Shown piece after piece: positions 53,406-63,085 of a DNA stretch of 64,000 nt. This stretch comes from an uncultured Prevotella sp. Its GTDB lineage: Bacteria > Bacteroidota > Bacteroidia > Bacteroidales > Bacteroidaceae. The stretch's first letter is position 1. Each line of letters opens with the position of its first letter. The stretch spans positions 1-64,000 of the forward strand of contig CAMOGW010000012.1 of the NCBI GenBank assembly GCA_946614435.1, given 5' to 3'. A program made the position numbers and the translations under genes. Below the pieces are notes generated by a model. That model was not told where the DNA came from and did no database searches. It was given only the letters and a program-made list of their open reading frames with translations.

Positions 53406-56093
53406 TTAAATGTTTTCTATCTGCTTTGTTTCCAGCCAGCCTTGTTTACCGTCTGCAACTCGAATTTCTTTCCAATCGCGCATTGAATTATCGACTATCG
53501 TGACCTTAGTACCTTCATGCAATATAAACAAGTCAGTACCATTTTCTGCAGGAGTACTTTTCACGGTAACTGCCGATTCAATAATGATTGCGCCTTCATT
53601 ATTAAAGTATTCCTGCTTTTGTTGCCATGCAAACAGATTGCCAATCAAGAAAAGTAAAAGTGCGAAAAATGCACCAAAGAATCCTATCTTACGCAGCCAT
53701 ACGGCATTTGCAAAAAGATAGAGCAAAACGAGCATAATAGCTAACGATAGCATAGCAAGCGCTATAACAGCCCAACCATCCACACTCGTCATGTTCACAA
53801 GTGCGTGATACCAAGTCACGAAGAACATCTCCGATTCTGGTACAATCTTATCTATTGTTTTTGAGCGAGCCATCTGTAGGTTGAAACGTATATCGTTATC
53901 ACCAGGAGCAAGTTGCAATGCTCGTTCATAGTTCAGAATTGCATGCGTGATGTCATCTAATCGGTAATAAGCATTACCCAAATTGTAATACAGCTCAGAG
54001 CTCACGCCCTCTGACAGCAATGAATCATAAAGAGCGACTGCTTGATGATAGTCGCCTCTCACATAGGCACTATCAGCATTTTCTTTTGTAATTTTTACAT
54101 TAACCTTTGTTACTGAGGTGTTCACATCATCAGCATAAGCCGAAAGGGGAAGAGACATCAAGACAGATACGCTAATCAGAGACAATAGCACTCCGATAGC
54201 TTTCCCAGATGTTTTTGTCCTCTTTTTCTTCATCATGCCTTCAATCTGTTCAATAGCCGTCATTGCTTTTGTATAGACCTTATTCATATTGCCTTTAGGA
54301 TCACCTGGCGCATAGCGCTGATATTCGCACTCATCAAGTGCCTCTAAAAAGAGTCCAATCGTATTCTCATCAATACCACGTTCAGCAAGGCGTTCACGTA
54401 TGTTGTCACGTGACAACTGTGTGACTGACATACTTAGTTTGTCACCGACATAGCCCCATAGTGCACGTAATACTTCGTCGAAAAACTCTCCAGACTTTTC
54501 GTTTTTCATCAAAGTCTGAGCTTTCTTCAAACGTTTGGTTGCAACTTTGTTTGCCTTATTAGCACGTGTGCCAACGATATCGGCATTCGCTATTGCACGT
54601 TGGCGGAAAATAATGAAGAGTGAGATAAACCCGCCAAGAAGCAATGCAATTACTGTCCAATACAGACTGCTGCCGAAAAAATATTCACCAGCAATGTGCT
54701 GACGAACACTGCCAAGTTTTATGTGACGTATGTCTTTGGCCAACATTTGGACATCCTCCTGTCCACTGAAATCCTGTACTGTATTGGCACCTGTACCCTC
54801 TCCTTTTTCCACATGAATATGGAAGCCTTCGGTTTTGACAGTCTTGTATTGTCTTGACGCTGTGTCGTAATAAGTGAACTCAACGGGAGGAATGTCAAAT
54901 TCGCCTTGATGGCGAGGTACGGCAAGGAAATCATAGACCATGCTTCCTTCAAGCCCATTAGTGGTCAATTTTGTCTTGTCTGTCTGCTTAGCATCATAAC
55001 TGTCAAAATCTTTCGGGAAGTTAATGACTGGTTCCTTTATTAGCTTCAGATTCCCTACTCCACTCACAACTACACGCAAGTTGATAGGGTCGTTAGCTTT
55101 TACTTCCGTCTTATCGCATGTAGCAGAGATTGTAAATTTGCCAACACCTCCCGAGAAACCAGCAGGACGGTTAGGCAGAGGCTCAACCTCGATGTCTATA
55201 CCCGGTGCTTTAATAGCCTTCTTCACTTCTACATATCCAGACCCTCCATTGAAGAAAGCTTCAAATGGATCCACATTACGGTTGCGTTGTATCACGATAC
55301 CATTAAATGTGATGCTCGGTATCTGTAGTTTACCCGTAATCTGAGGAAATACCACATATTGGCTCCAGGTAACAGTGCGATATGAACGCCCATTCAGCTG
55401 TTCTACAGAAAAGCTCTTCTGCTGGGGAAGAGGAACCTCCTGTGTATGGAAGCCATTCAAGTCTGGCATTTTTCCTTCTAACTGTGTGAGGTCAACCAGC
55501 GTGTACACTTTATATGTGATTAAGATCGGCTCTTGTTCCACTACATGTTTCTTGTTCGCACTTACACGTATGAAAAGGTCGTTACCTGAAATAGCGGTTC
55601 CGGCATCTCTCATTTGGGGGGCTTGTCCTTGTCTTCCTCCGTGTCCTCCCCCACTCTGTGCCTGACCGCTTACTGTAATTTTCAGCGTGTTTGAAGTAAT
55701 CTGATTTCCCTCAGCCGTGATAGATGCTGCAGGAATCGTAAAAGTACCGTTCTTGGTTGCACTAAGAATATAGGTGAAAGTTATTGACGATGACTGTGTC
55801 GTCTTGCCATTCATGATTTGGAAGCTTGACTGGGAAGACTGGCTCGGTCCCATCAACACTTCGAATGCATCAGGAATCTGCCCTATACGGAAATTGCTTA
55901 CATCCTGAGTGTTGACCGTATAAGAAAGTCGGAACTGCTGGCCCACAGCCACCTGCTGAGGCGCATTTGCTCTCAGAGTTTGGGCGATGACTTGGCTGAG
56001 AGGCAGATGTAATGCCAATAGCGACAGGCACAGCACCAATAACCATTTATTATCTCTCGTTTTGAACGTATTCTTTATGTTCGTCATCTTCAT
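53406..56093 (-). CDS. batD: BatD-BatE fusion protein
   Basis: 895 aa. Residues 1-38 are a signal peptide. About 40-460 are the repeated beta-sandwich domains of BatD, followed by a membrane helix (about 478-496) and a cytoplasmic helical part to about 618. At 621-654 a second signal-like segment begins (MKKKRTKTSGK then a hydrophobic run ending SAYA). TPR repeats follow (about 672-745), then two helices and a C-terminal SH3-like domain (835-895), which is BatE. In B. fragilis batD and batE are separate genes. No stop separates them here, but an internal ATG pair at 54231-54236 could start BatE alone. Confidence 0.85.
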   Translation of the reverse strand: MKMTNIKNTFKTRDNKWLLVLCLSLLALHLPLSQVIAQTLRANAPQQVAVGQQFRLSYTVNTQDVSNFRIGQIPDAFEVLMGPSQSSQSSFQIMNGKTTQSSSITFTYILSATKNGTFTIPAASITAEGNQITSNTLKITVSGQAQSGGGHGGRQGQAPQMRDAGTAISGNDLFIRVSANKKHVVEQEPILITYKVYTLVDLTQLEGKMPDLNGFHTQEVPLPQQKSFSVEQLNGRSYRTVTWSQYVVFPQITGKLQIPSITFNGIVIQRNRNVDPFEAFFNGGSGYVEVKKAIKAPGIDIEVEPLPNRPAGFSGGVGKFTISATCDKTEVKANDPINLRVVVSGVGNLKLIKEPVINFPKDFDSYDAKQTDKTKLTTNGLEGSMVYDFLAVPRHQGEFDIPPVEFTYYDTASRQYKTVKTEGFHIHVEKGEGTGANTVQDFSGQEDVQMLAKDIRHIKLGSVRQHIAGEYFFGSSLYWTVIALLLGGFISLFIIFRQRAIANADIVGTRANKANKVATKRLKKAQTLMKNEKSGEFFDEVLRALWGYVGDKLSMSVTQLSRDNIRERLAERGIDENTIGLFLEALDECEYQRYAPGDPKGNMNKVYTKAMTAIEQIEGMMKKKRTKTSGKAIGVLLSLISVSVLMSLPLSAYADDVNTSVTKVNVKITKENADSAYVRGDYHQAVALYDSLLSEGVSSELYYNLGNAYYRLDDITHAILNYERALQLAPGDNDIRFNLQMARSKTIDKIVPESEMFFVTWYHALVNMTSVDGWAVIALAMLSLAIMLVLLYLFANAVWLRKIGFFGAFFALLLFLIGNLFAWQQKQEYFNNEGAIIIESAVTVKSTPAENGTDLFILHEGTKVTIVDNSMRDWKEIRVADGKQGWLETKQIENI

Positions 56094-56105
56094 TTTCTGT
56101 TTTTA

Positions 56106-57821
56106 TTACCAGTTCTTTTCTACCTGACGTCTCTGACCCTGTTTTTGAGCTTCTCTCATGCGTTTTTGGGTCTGTTTTTCTTGTTGCATAGCAGCATTGA
56201 GCAACTGTTCAGCATTCTCTTTACTCATTTGAGGCTTTTGCTGTTCTTTTTGCTGATCTTTATTCTGTTGGTCTTGTTTCTGTTGTTGATCTTGTTTCTG
56301 TTGATCCTTTTTCTGCTGATCCTGCTTTTGCTGGTTCTGTTTCTGATCTTGCTGATTCTGCTGATTTTGCTGGTCTTGTTTCTTCTTCTCTTGTTGGCAA
56401 AGCACAAGATTGTATCGCGTTTCATCATCATTAGGATTCAGTCGCAAAGCCTGTTTATAAGCTTCAATAGCCTCGCCATACAGTTTGTTCTGCTGACAGA
56501 TTACTCCCATATTATGGTAAGACTGCGACTTGCGCAGCGGATTTGTCTCAAGCTGTGCGGCTTTCTCAAACTGCACTACGGCTGCTGAATCTTTCCTTTG
56601 GGCAAACAGAGCATTCCCCAGATTGTAGTGAGCCTGAGGATTCTTGTCGTTCTTCTCAATGGCCTTCGTATAGTCAACCTCAGCATGCTCATAATCGCGC
56701 TGTTCATAGAGCTTGTTTCCTTGACGGATATATTTACGATCCGTTTGCGCTATTGAAGGCATTGCCATTAGTAGTAAAAAGATAGTTACGGCCTTCGATT
56801 TACTACCGAACAGAGAAATCTTTTTCATAAACGGATTTTTACTTTCAAGGACGAGCACTTCTATAATCAGCAACAATAGTGCCAGGATACCAACAGCTTG
56901 GAATTGCTCGTCAAAGTCACTATAGATAGTGCTCTCTGTCTCTTGATGCTCCAGCTTGTTCAACTCTTCATCCAATTGACGTTGAGCGTTTGAGTTATTC
57001 TCTACGTGTATGTATGCTCCTCCGCCTGCTTGAGCTACCTCGCGACACATGTTCTCATTCAGAGTTGACATAACGACATTGCCGCTATTGTCATGCATAT
57101 AGTCGCCTGTTCCAGGTATAGGTATAGGCGAGCCCTTGGTAGAACCGACTCCCAGTACATACACTCTCATACCTCTTTCTTTAGCATATTTAGCAGCTTC
57201 TATAGCTTGTCCCTCATGATCCTCACCATCGGTAATGACAATGATGGCCTTGCCTATGTTTTCCTGTTGCGTGAAACTGTAAGCTGCCATCTCAATGGCT
57301 GCAGCAATGTTGGTTCCCTGATTTTGCATCATCGACGGATCAATGCTGCCCAAGAACATCTTTGCCGAGACATAGTCGCTAGTGATAGGAAGCTGTACGA
57401 AAGCATCTCCAGCAAAGACAATGAGTCCTATTTTATCATTGGTGAAATTATCCACCAAATTTTCAACCATCATCTTCGTGCGTTCCAAGCGGCTGGGTAC
57501 GACATCCTGGGCTCTCATAGAGTTACTGATATCCATTGCAATAATAGCCTCGATGCCATTACGCTTCTCATGATTGATACTTTTACCGAATTGTGGACGA
57601 GCCAACATCACGAACAGCATGGCCAAAGCAGCTTCAAGCAGCCAAAACTTCAGTGCAGGACGCACACGCGACACATCAGGCATCAGTTCTTTCAGCAACT
57701 GAGGATCTCCAAATTTGCGCAAGCGTTTCTTCTGACTGCGATGCATCATGAAGCGAATGAGTGCCAGCAATGCAACCAGCACCAATCCATACAGATATAT
57801 TGGAGTTTCAAATCTAAACAC
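56106..57821 (-). CDS. batB: BatB-BatC fusion protein (VWA plus TPR)
   Basis: 571 aa. Residues 1-330 are BatB: two N-terminal helices, a von Willebrand A domain with MIDAS residues DISNS (97-101) and TDGED (197-201), and a helix at about 306-325. At 332 a second signal-like stretch starts (MKKISLFGSK, ending PSIAQ at 359). Three TPR units follow (about 363-470), then a Gln/Lys/Asp tail (478-530), which is BatC. BatB and BatC are separate in B. fragilis. It lies 12 nt upstream of batD-batE, in the same transcript order. Confidence 0.87.
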   Translation of the reverse strand: MFRFETPIYLYGLVLVALLALIRFMMHRSQKKRLRKFGDPQLLKELMPDVSRVRPALKFWLLEAALAMLFVMLARPQFGKSINHEKRNGIEAIIAMDISNSMRAQDVVPSRLERTKMMVENLVDNFTNDKIGLIVFAGDAFVQLPITSDYVSAKMFLGSIDPSMMQNQGTNIAAAIEMAAYSFTQQENIGKAIIVITDGEDHEGQAIEAAKYAKERGMRVYVLGVGSTKGSPIPIPGTGDYMHDNSGNVVMSTLNENMCREVAQAGGGAYIHVENNSNAQRQLDEELNKLEHQETESTIYSDFDEQFQAVGILALLLLIIEVLVLESKNPFMKKISLFGSKSKAVTIFLLLMAMPSIAQTDRKYIRQGNKLYEQRDYEHAEVDYTKAIEKNDKNPQAHYNLGNALFAQRKDSAAVVQFEKAAQLETNPLRKSQSYHNMGVICQQNKLYGEAIEAYKQALRLNPNDDETRYNLVLCQQEKKKQDQQNQQNQQDQKQNQQKQDQQKKDQQKQDQQQKQDQQNKDQQKEQQKPQMSKENAEQLLNAAMQQEKQTQKRMREAQKQGQRRQVEKNW

Positions 57822-57864
57822 GGTTCTATTCCTATTTACTATTTGTATTTACTTCATTTTAATT

Positions 57865-58863
57865 TTATGGTATTCTCCTGAAAACGGTAATCCGCATCAG
57901 AATTTCAAGTAAGAGGGCAATGATGGCAAAAGCAGCAAAAGGCTGATAAGCCTCATATCTGCGACTGAACTGCTTCACGTTGAACTTAGTCTTCTCCAAC
58001 TTGTCAATCTCTTGATAAATCTGGTTCAGCTCCTTATTGTTCTGTGCTCGATAGTAGTCTCCATCAGTGGCTGATGCAATGCCCTTCAGTGTCTGTTCAT
58101 CTATTTCTACTGGCAGATTCACATAATTGGGGAATCCCGTTGCACTTGGGGGAAAAGGAGCTGTCCCCTTTGTTCCCACACCGATCGTATAGACACGGAT
58201 ACCCAAGCTTTTTGCCACCTCGGCAGCAGTCATTGGCGAAATGTCGCCTCGGTTGTTCGAGCCGTCGGTCAGCAAGATGACCACCTTACTCTTGGCTTTC
58301 GAGTCTTTCAGACGGCTCACGGCATTTGCTAACCCCATGCCAATGGCGGTTCCGTCCTCAATCAGTCCTCTTGCAGCAATATCGGTACGAACATTGTGCA
58401 ACAGCGACAAGAGTGAGGAATGGTCCGTGGTCATAGGACACTGCGTGAAAGCCTCTCCTGCAAAGATGGAAAGACCAATATTGTCATTCGGTCGTCCGGA
58501 AATAAACTCTGCCGCTACATACTTAGCAGCCTCTATCCGGTTGGGCTTCAAGTCCTCGGCCAGCATTGAGGTCGATACGTCCATCGCCAGCATGATATCG
58601 ATACCTTCTACAGACTGGTTCTTCCATGAGTTTTGTGTCTGTGGACGAGCCAGTGCCAATACCAAAGCAGTAAAGGCTGCAATTCTAAGAATAGGCAGAA
58701 TAGGCATCAGTACCACTCGCCAACTGCGAGGAGCATAGCGAAAGGCAAATGTATCTGCCATTCGCATGGTAGGTTCGCTTTTCTTTCTGTACATCGCGTA
58801 CCATATAATATATGGTATCACTAACAGCAATAGAAACAAATATTCTTTATTGGCAAATTCCAT
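57865..58863 (-). CDS. batA: BatA, membrane VWA protein
   Basis: 332 aa. Two N-terminal helices, a von Willebrand A domain with an intact metal-ion site DVSTS (95-99) and LLTDGSNN, and a C-terminal helix (about 308-325). Bat proteins were named for Bacteroides aerotolerance and form a membrane system with a MoxR ATPase; the molecular role is unsettled. It lies 4 nt after the BatD-like gene and 43 nt before batB-batC. Confidence 0.92.
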   Translation of the reverse strand: MEFANKEYLFLLLLVIPYIIWYAMYRKKSEPTMRMADTFAFRYAPRSWRVVLMPILPILRIAAFTALVLALARPQTQNSWKNQSVEGIDIMLAMDVSTSMLAEDLKPNRIEAAKYVAAEFISGRPNDNIGLSIFAGEAFTQCPMTTDHSSLLSLLHNVRTDIAARGLIEDGTAIGMGLANAVSRLKDSKAKSKVVILLTDGSNNRGDISPMTAAEVAKSLGIRVYTIGVGTKGTAPFPPSATGFPNYVNLPVEIDEQTLKGIASATDGDYYRAQNNKELNQIYQEIDKLEKTKFNVKQFSRRYEAYQPFAAFAIIALLLEILMRITVFRRIP

Positions 58864-58867
58864 GTGG

Positions 58868-60016
58868 CTAAGCTAATAACTGATACAGATTATATATAAT
58901 ATAGCAAAGCAGGCACAAACTGACGACAGCAATCGTAATGACCACCCATTTCAGTATTGTACGTGTCTTCTTTGAGCGCTGTTCCTCTTCCGTAAACTTC
59001 GGCTGAACGATCTCGACTGCCTGCTGATTCTCTTGCTTTGTCTCATTAATAAATTCGATGGCACTCATCAGGTTTGCATCGTTCTCATTGATCAAGGTTG
59101 AATACTTGGCAAATTTCACCAAGTCAGCCGTTTGGAACAGATGGCGTAGCTCGTCAAGTGATTTTGCATCAGCTGATTTCAATAAATGTTCAATGATTTC
59201 AGAACTGGTCATCTCCATTGCAGAGAATCCGTATCGCTCTTCGATATACTTACGCAGCGCTTCGGTCAGACGAGTGTAATACTGCTTCATGCTCTCTTGA
59301 TTGTCGTCTGAAGGACGATGCTCCACTCGCAGCGATTCTATCTCCTGCATAGCTCGCTGATGCGGTAATATGCGTTTCACGAAGCTTATCGACTTGATAA
59401 TCGGCTTGTTGTCGCGCAAGCGCAGGTATAAATAGTAGCCTACAGCCATCAACATCAGCAGTACAACACTTAGCCAAAACGAGAGCGACCATTCGGACCA
59501 AAGGAAAGGATTCGACTGCGCACCTTTTGGACCAAAGAATTGTTCGGGATGCAAAGTATCCACCTCAATAGTCAGCACTTTCAATGCAAGACTCTTGCTT
59601 TCATATTTCTTACCGTCAATATTTACGGTGAAGGGAGGCAAATAATACAGTGTGTCATCAAAAGAGGTGATGGTATAGGTCACTGAACGTTCTACGTATC
59701 CATTCTCTTTTCCTTTCACGCCCTCTTCCTTGCTGGACAGCACCTCAATGCCTGGCGTTAAAGTCTGCGATGGCTGAAACACGGGAAAGACCGTTGACGA
59801 ACCTTCTTTCATAGTGGCGGTTACCGTCACTTGCGCCTGCTGTCCAACTAAAATTTCGATAGGACTAACTGTCGCTTCAACAGACACCCCCTGTGCCATT
59901 GCCCAATGACTTATAAAGAGATGAAGAATTGAAATAAATAAAACTTTTCGTTTCATCAAATCTTTTATTCTACTGGTTATCAATTTATTACAGATTATAG
60001 ATTTACTTACTTTCAT
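58868..60016 (-). CDS. BatD-like membrane protein of the Bat cluster
   Basis: 382 aa. A signal sequence ends at MAQ, followed by a beta-sandwich domain (SVEATVSPIEILVGQQAQVTVTA) like the N-terminal repeats of BatD. A membrane helix follows (about 178-197), then a helical cytoplasmic region with TEALRKYIEERYGFSAMEMTS, and a last helix. An internal ATG at 59956 (MKRKVLFISIL) would start directly at the signal peptide and may be the true start. It is fixed between DUF58 and batA in many Bacteroidetes. Confidence 0.75.
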   Translation of the reverse strand: MKVSKSIICNKLITSRIKDLMKRKVLFISILHLFISHWAMAQGVSVEATVSPIEILVGQQAQVTVTATMKEGSSTVFPVFQPSQTLTPGIEVLSSKEEGVKGKENGYVERSVTYTITSFDDTLYYLPPFTVNIDGKKYESKSLALKVLTIEVDTLHPEQFFGPKGAQSNPFLWSEWSLSFWLSVVLLMLMAVGYYLYLRLRDNKPIIKSISFVKRILPHQRAMQEIESLRVEHRPSDDNQESMKQYYTRLTEALRKYIEERYGFSAMEMTSSEIIEHLLKSADAKSLDELRHLFQTADLVKFAKYSTLINENDANLMSAIEFINETKQENQQAVEIVQPKFTEEEQRSKKTRTILKWVVITIAVVSLCLLCYIIYNLYQLLA

Positions 60017-60019
60017 ATA

Positions 60020-60889
60020 TCAGCCACGCTGTTTGAACAGCCCGAGCAAAGACTTGACAAAGTCCTCATCAGTGGCTATGCTGACACTATCCACATTGCT
60101 TTTTGCAAAGGTCTCGGTGAGCTGTGTCTGACGGTTCATCCAATACCGATGGTAAGCCTCACGCAGTTTTTTGCTACTCGTATCAACATACTGTTCAAAT
60201 CCTGTTTCAGCATCCACCACTTTCATCAGTCCGATATCAGGCAACTCCTTTGCTCGTTTGTCATAGACCTGAATTGCCACCACGTCGTGCTTGCGATTGG
60301 CAATCGTCAGCTGTTGCAGGAAGTCTTTCCTGTCATAGAAGTCACTGAGAAGAAACGCGGTACAGCGCCGCTTCGAGACTCCCGTCAGAAACTCCACAGC
60401 TTGTGCGATATCCGTATGCTTCGATTCGGCATGGAAGTCCAGCAGTTCGCGAATGATATAGAGGATGTGCTTGCGTCCTTTCTTGGGAGGAATATATTTC
60501 TCTATTTTGTCAGAGAAGAATACCACTCCTATCTTATCATTGTTCTGGATGGCAGAGAAAGCTATGGTGGCAGCTATCTCGGTAACCATATCGCGCTTCA
60601 ACTGTTTCTGAGTGCCGAAATCCTGCGAACCACTAACGTCAATCAACAGCATAACCGTCAGTTCTCGCTCTTCCTCAAACACCTTAATATAAGGCTTGTG
60701 GAAGCGAGCCGTCACGTTCCAGTCAATATCGCGCACGTCATCGCCATACTGATATTCGCGCACCTCGCTGAAAGCCATACCACGTCCCTTGAAGGCAGAG
60801 TGATATTGTCCTGCGAAGATATTGGAGCTCAGACCGCGAGTCTTGATTTCAATCTTCCTGACTTTCTTTATGATTTCGGATGTTTCCAT
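60020..60889 (-). CDS. DUF58 protein
   Basis: 289 aa, cytoplasmic. GRGMAFSEVREYQYGDDVRDIDWNVTAR is the DUF58 signature, and MLLIDVSGSQDFG lies in a VWA-like fold with a partial metal site. DUF58 genes routinely sit next to moxR and VWA genes. Its start shares one base with the moxR stop (TGATG), showing translational coupling. Confidence 0.93.
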   Translation of the reverse strand: METSEIIKKVRKIEIKTRGLSSNIFAGQYHSAFKGRGMAFSEVREYQYGDDVRDIDWNVTARFHKPYIKVFEEERELTVMLLIDVSGSQDFGTQKQLKRDMVTEIAATIAFSAIQNNDKIGVVFFSDKIEKYIPPKKGRKHILYIIRELLDFHAESKHTDIAQAVEFLTGVSKRRCTAFLLSDFYDRKDFLQQLTIANRKHDVVAIQVYDKRAKELPDIGLMKVVDAETGFEQYVDTSSKKLREAYHRYWMNRQTQLTETFAKSNVDSVSIATDEDFVKSLLGLFKQRG

Positions 60890-61884
60890 CAGGGTACTTC
60901 CACCTTATTGATAATCTTGCTTACAATCTCCTCGCTGGTCACATTGCTGGCCTCTGCTTCATAAGTGAGACCAATGCGATGACGGAGCACGTCATGAGCC
61001 ACGGCACGTACATCCTCAGGCACCACATAGCCACGGCGTTTGATGAAGGCATAGGCGCGTGCAGCCTTGGCAAGGTTGATACTGGCACGTGGAGAGCCAC
61101 CGAAGGAGATCATTTGTTTCAGTTCCTTGAGGCCATAGTTCTCAGGATAGCGTGTGGCAAAAACAATGTCGGCAATATATTGCTCAATCTTCTCGTCAAT
61201 ATAGACCTCACGCACCACCTCACGGGCTTTCAGAATCTCTGCAGCAGTGGTCACAGGTGTAACAGTAGGCAGTCCGCCACCGATGTTCTCGCGAATGATT
61301 TTCTTCTCTTCCTCAATGGTAGGATAGTCTATCACCACTTTCAGCATAAAGCGGTCAACCTGTGCCTCAGGCAGTGGATAGGTGCCTTCTTGCTCAATGG
61401 GGTTCTGGGTTGCCATCACAAGGAATGGTGTGGGAAGATTAAACGTCTCACTGCCAATGGTCACTTGCTTTTCCTGCATAGCCTCCAGCAATGCACTCTG
61501 AACCTTAGCTGGTGCACGGTTAATCTCATCTGCCAATACGAAGTTGGCAAACACAGGTCCCTGCTTAGTCAGGAAACGCTCATCTTTCTGCGAATAGATC
61601 ATTGTACCTGTAACGTCGGCAGGGAGAAGGTCTGGCGTAAACTGTATGCGACTGTATTTTGCATCAATAAGTTGTGACAGGGTCTTGATGGCTAACGTCT
61701 TTGCAAGACCAGGAACACCTTCGAGCAGGATGTTGCCGTCACTCAGAAGTCCAATCAAAAGTGAGTCAACCAGATGTTTCTGACCCACAATGACGCGATC
61801 CATGCCCGTGGTCAAGTTTGTTACAAATGCACTTTGTTGTTCAATCCTTAAATTCAGTTCTCGGATATCAATAGCTTCTGCCAT
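60889..61884 (-). CDS. moxR: MoxR-family AAA ATPase
   Basis: 331 aa. Chaperone-like AAA+ ATPase thought to mature or insert metal cofactors in partner VWA proteins. Walker A is GVPGLAKT (56-63), Walker B is LADEINRAP, and sensor 1 is MATQNPIEQEGTYPLPEAQ. It is the first of the Bat genes, 25 nt after the HU-LysM gene. I see no TAnnTTTG in that gap, so transcription probably comes from further upstream. Confidence 0.95.
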   Translation of the reverse strand: MAEAIDIRELNLRIEQQSAFVTNLTTGMDRVIVGQKHLVDSLLIGLLSDGNILLEGVPGLAKTLAIKTLSQLIDAKYSRIQFTPDLLPADVTGTMIYSQKDERFLTKQGPVFANFVLADEINRAPAKVQSALLEAMQEKQVTIGSETFNLPTPFLVMATQNPIEQEGTYPLPEAQVDRFMLKVVIDYPTIEEEKKIIRENIGGGLPTVTPVTTAAEILKAREVVREVYIDEKIEQYIADIVFATRYPENYGLKELKQMISFGGSPRASINLAKAARAYAFIKRRGYVVPEDVRAVAHDVLRHRIGLTYEAEASNVTSEEIVSKIINKVEVP

Positions 61885-61909
61885 AGTTTTGTTTTTCTAT
61901 TATAAAAAT

Positions 61910-63085
61910 TTATTGTTGATTTTCTTTTTTCTGTTGTTTCATTCTCATCTTGAATGTTTTTTTCATAATGAGTTTCGGAATCTTGATTTCCTGTCCTGCC
62001 TGCAGCTGAGTCGATGCCTTCATGCCGTTATAGACCTCAACGTAGCACGACATGCCATCACCCAAGTAGCGGCGGCTTATTTTATTCACATCATCGCCTT
62101 CGCGCGCCTTTTCTACGCTCTGCGTACCTATGATATAGTATGCCCCTGTTTTCACGCGTATGTCCATCTCTTCATATTTCAGATAATCCACGTCCTCATT
62201 CTTAGGTTGAGCTTCCTGTACAGGTTCGGGTATAGGAGCTATAGTTGAATCAGGTTTTTGTAGAGTGTCTTTTGCGACGGAGTCTGTTTCTTTCTCTTGT
62301 GACACTGTCGCTTTGGCAATGGTATTGCTCGGTTTAGCAATGGTGTCGGTCGTTACAACCTCAGATTGTTTTGTATCTGAAGGCTCTGCTGTCATGTATT
62401 GATGAGTGTAGAACCCTGTAGCAAATCCAATACCTATACATACAAGGGTCATCGCAATCCACTTCCAACATGGAGTGTTGCTTGTCAATGCTTCTTTTTG
62501 CGTATCTTCAATATTCTCATCAAAAAGGACGGTCGTAGTTTCTTCTTCCGCCGGTATGGATTCGTTTTCAGATTGTGATGGAATATCCTCCTCTACAGTA
62601 TCGGAAACAATAGAGGCAACTTCTGGTTCAGCACCATCTTCGGATTGTATCGTTTTTTCTACCACTTTCTCTGGCTCTATCACATCCACCTTAGCCTCGT
62701 CAGCGGTAACATTCTCTTCTATCTGTTCACCATCTTCTTGTACGGGCGTGTCTTCGAACTCAATGCCCTCATTCAGTACGACTGTCTCAAAGCTGGAGAA
62801 AGGTTTGTTCACCAATTCCTTCATCATGGAATCGGGCGTGAAGGTGATCTTGTCATGACTATCAATAATCACCCGTTCACCAGTGTTCACGTTCACACTC
62901 TCACGGGCATCGACATTCACCACCTTAAAGGTCCCCAGACCCTTAATCTTCACAAGCTTGTCTGTTTCAATACCAGCCTCTACAATTTCGAAGATGGCAG
63001 TGACGAAAGCCTCTGCTTCAGCCTGTGACAAATTATTCTTCTCTACAAGAACATTTGCTATGTCTTGAATTGTCATTTTAGCCAT
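61910..63085 (-). CDS. HU-domain protein with membrane segment and LysM-like C-terminus
   Basis: 391 aa. Residues 1-95 form an HU/IHF DNA-binding domain (MTIQDIANVLVEKNNLSQAEAEAFV ... KIKGLGTFKVV). An acidic linker follows (about 100-200), one membrane helix (about 207-224), a Ser/Thr-rich stretch, and a LysM-like module (about 316-372: ISRRYLGDGMSCYVEVYNG ... LQAGQEIKIPKL). The domain order predicts DNA binding in the cytoplasm and a peptidoglycan-binding module in the periplasm. The start shares one base with the HU stop (TAATG), so the two are coupled. Confidence 0.85.
   Translation of the reverse strand: MAKMTIQDIANVLVEKNNLSQAEAEAFVTAIFEIVEAGIETDKLVKIKGLGTFKVVNVDARESVNVNTGERVIIDSHDKITFTPDSMMKELVNKPFSSFETVVLNEGIEFEDTPVQEDGEQIEENVTADEAKVDVIEPEKVVEKTIQSEDGAEPEVASIVSDTVEEDIPSQSENESIPAEEETTTVLFDENIEDTQKEALTSNTPCWKWIAMTLVCIGIGFATGFYTHQYMTAEPSDTKQSEVVTTDTIAKPSNTIAKATVSQEKETDSVAKDTLQKPDSTIAPIPEPVQEAQPKNEDVDYLKYEEMDIRVKTGAYYIIGTQSVEKAREGDDVNKISRRYLGDGMSCYVEVYNGMKASTQLQAGQEIKIPKLIMKKTFKMRMKQQKKENQQ

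Noticed and set aside
56145..56588. Leucine-rich plus-strand frame opposite the BatC tail
   Set aside because: It is the complement of the Gln/Lys-rich repeat of BatC; the apparent membrane protein is a codon artefact.
57093..57881. 262-aa plus-strand frame opposite batB
   Set aside because: It is antisense to the VWA domain with intact metal-site residues, and has no family resemblance.
60149..61677. Two long plus-strand frames opposite DUF58 and moxR
   Set aside because: They are antisense to strongly conserved genes that are coupled to each other on the minus strand.
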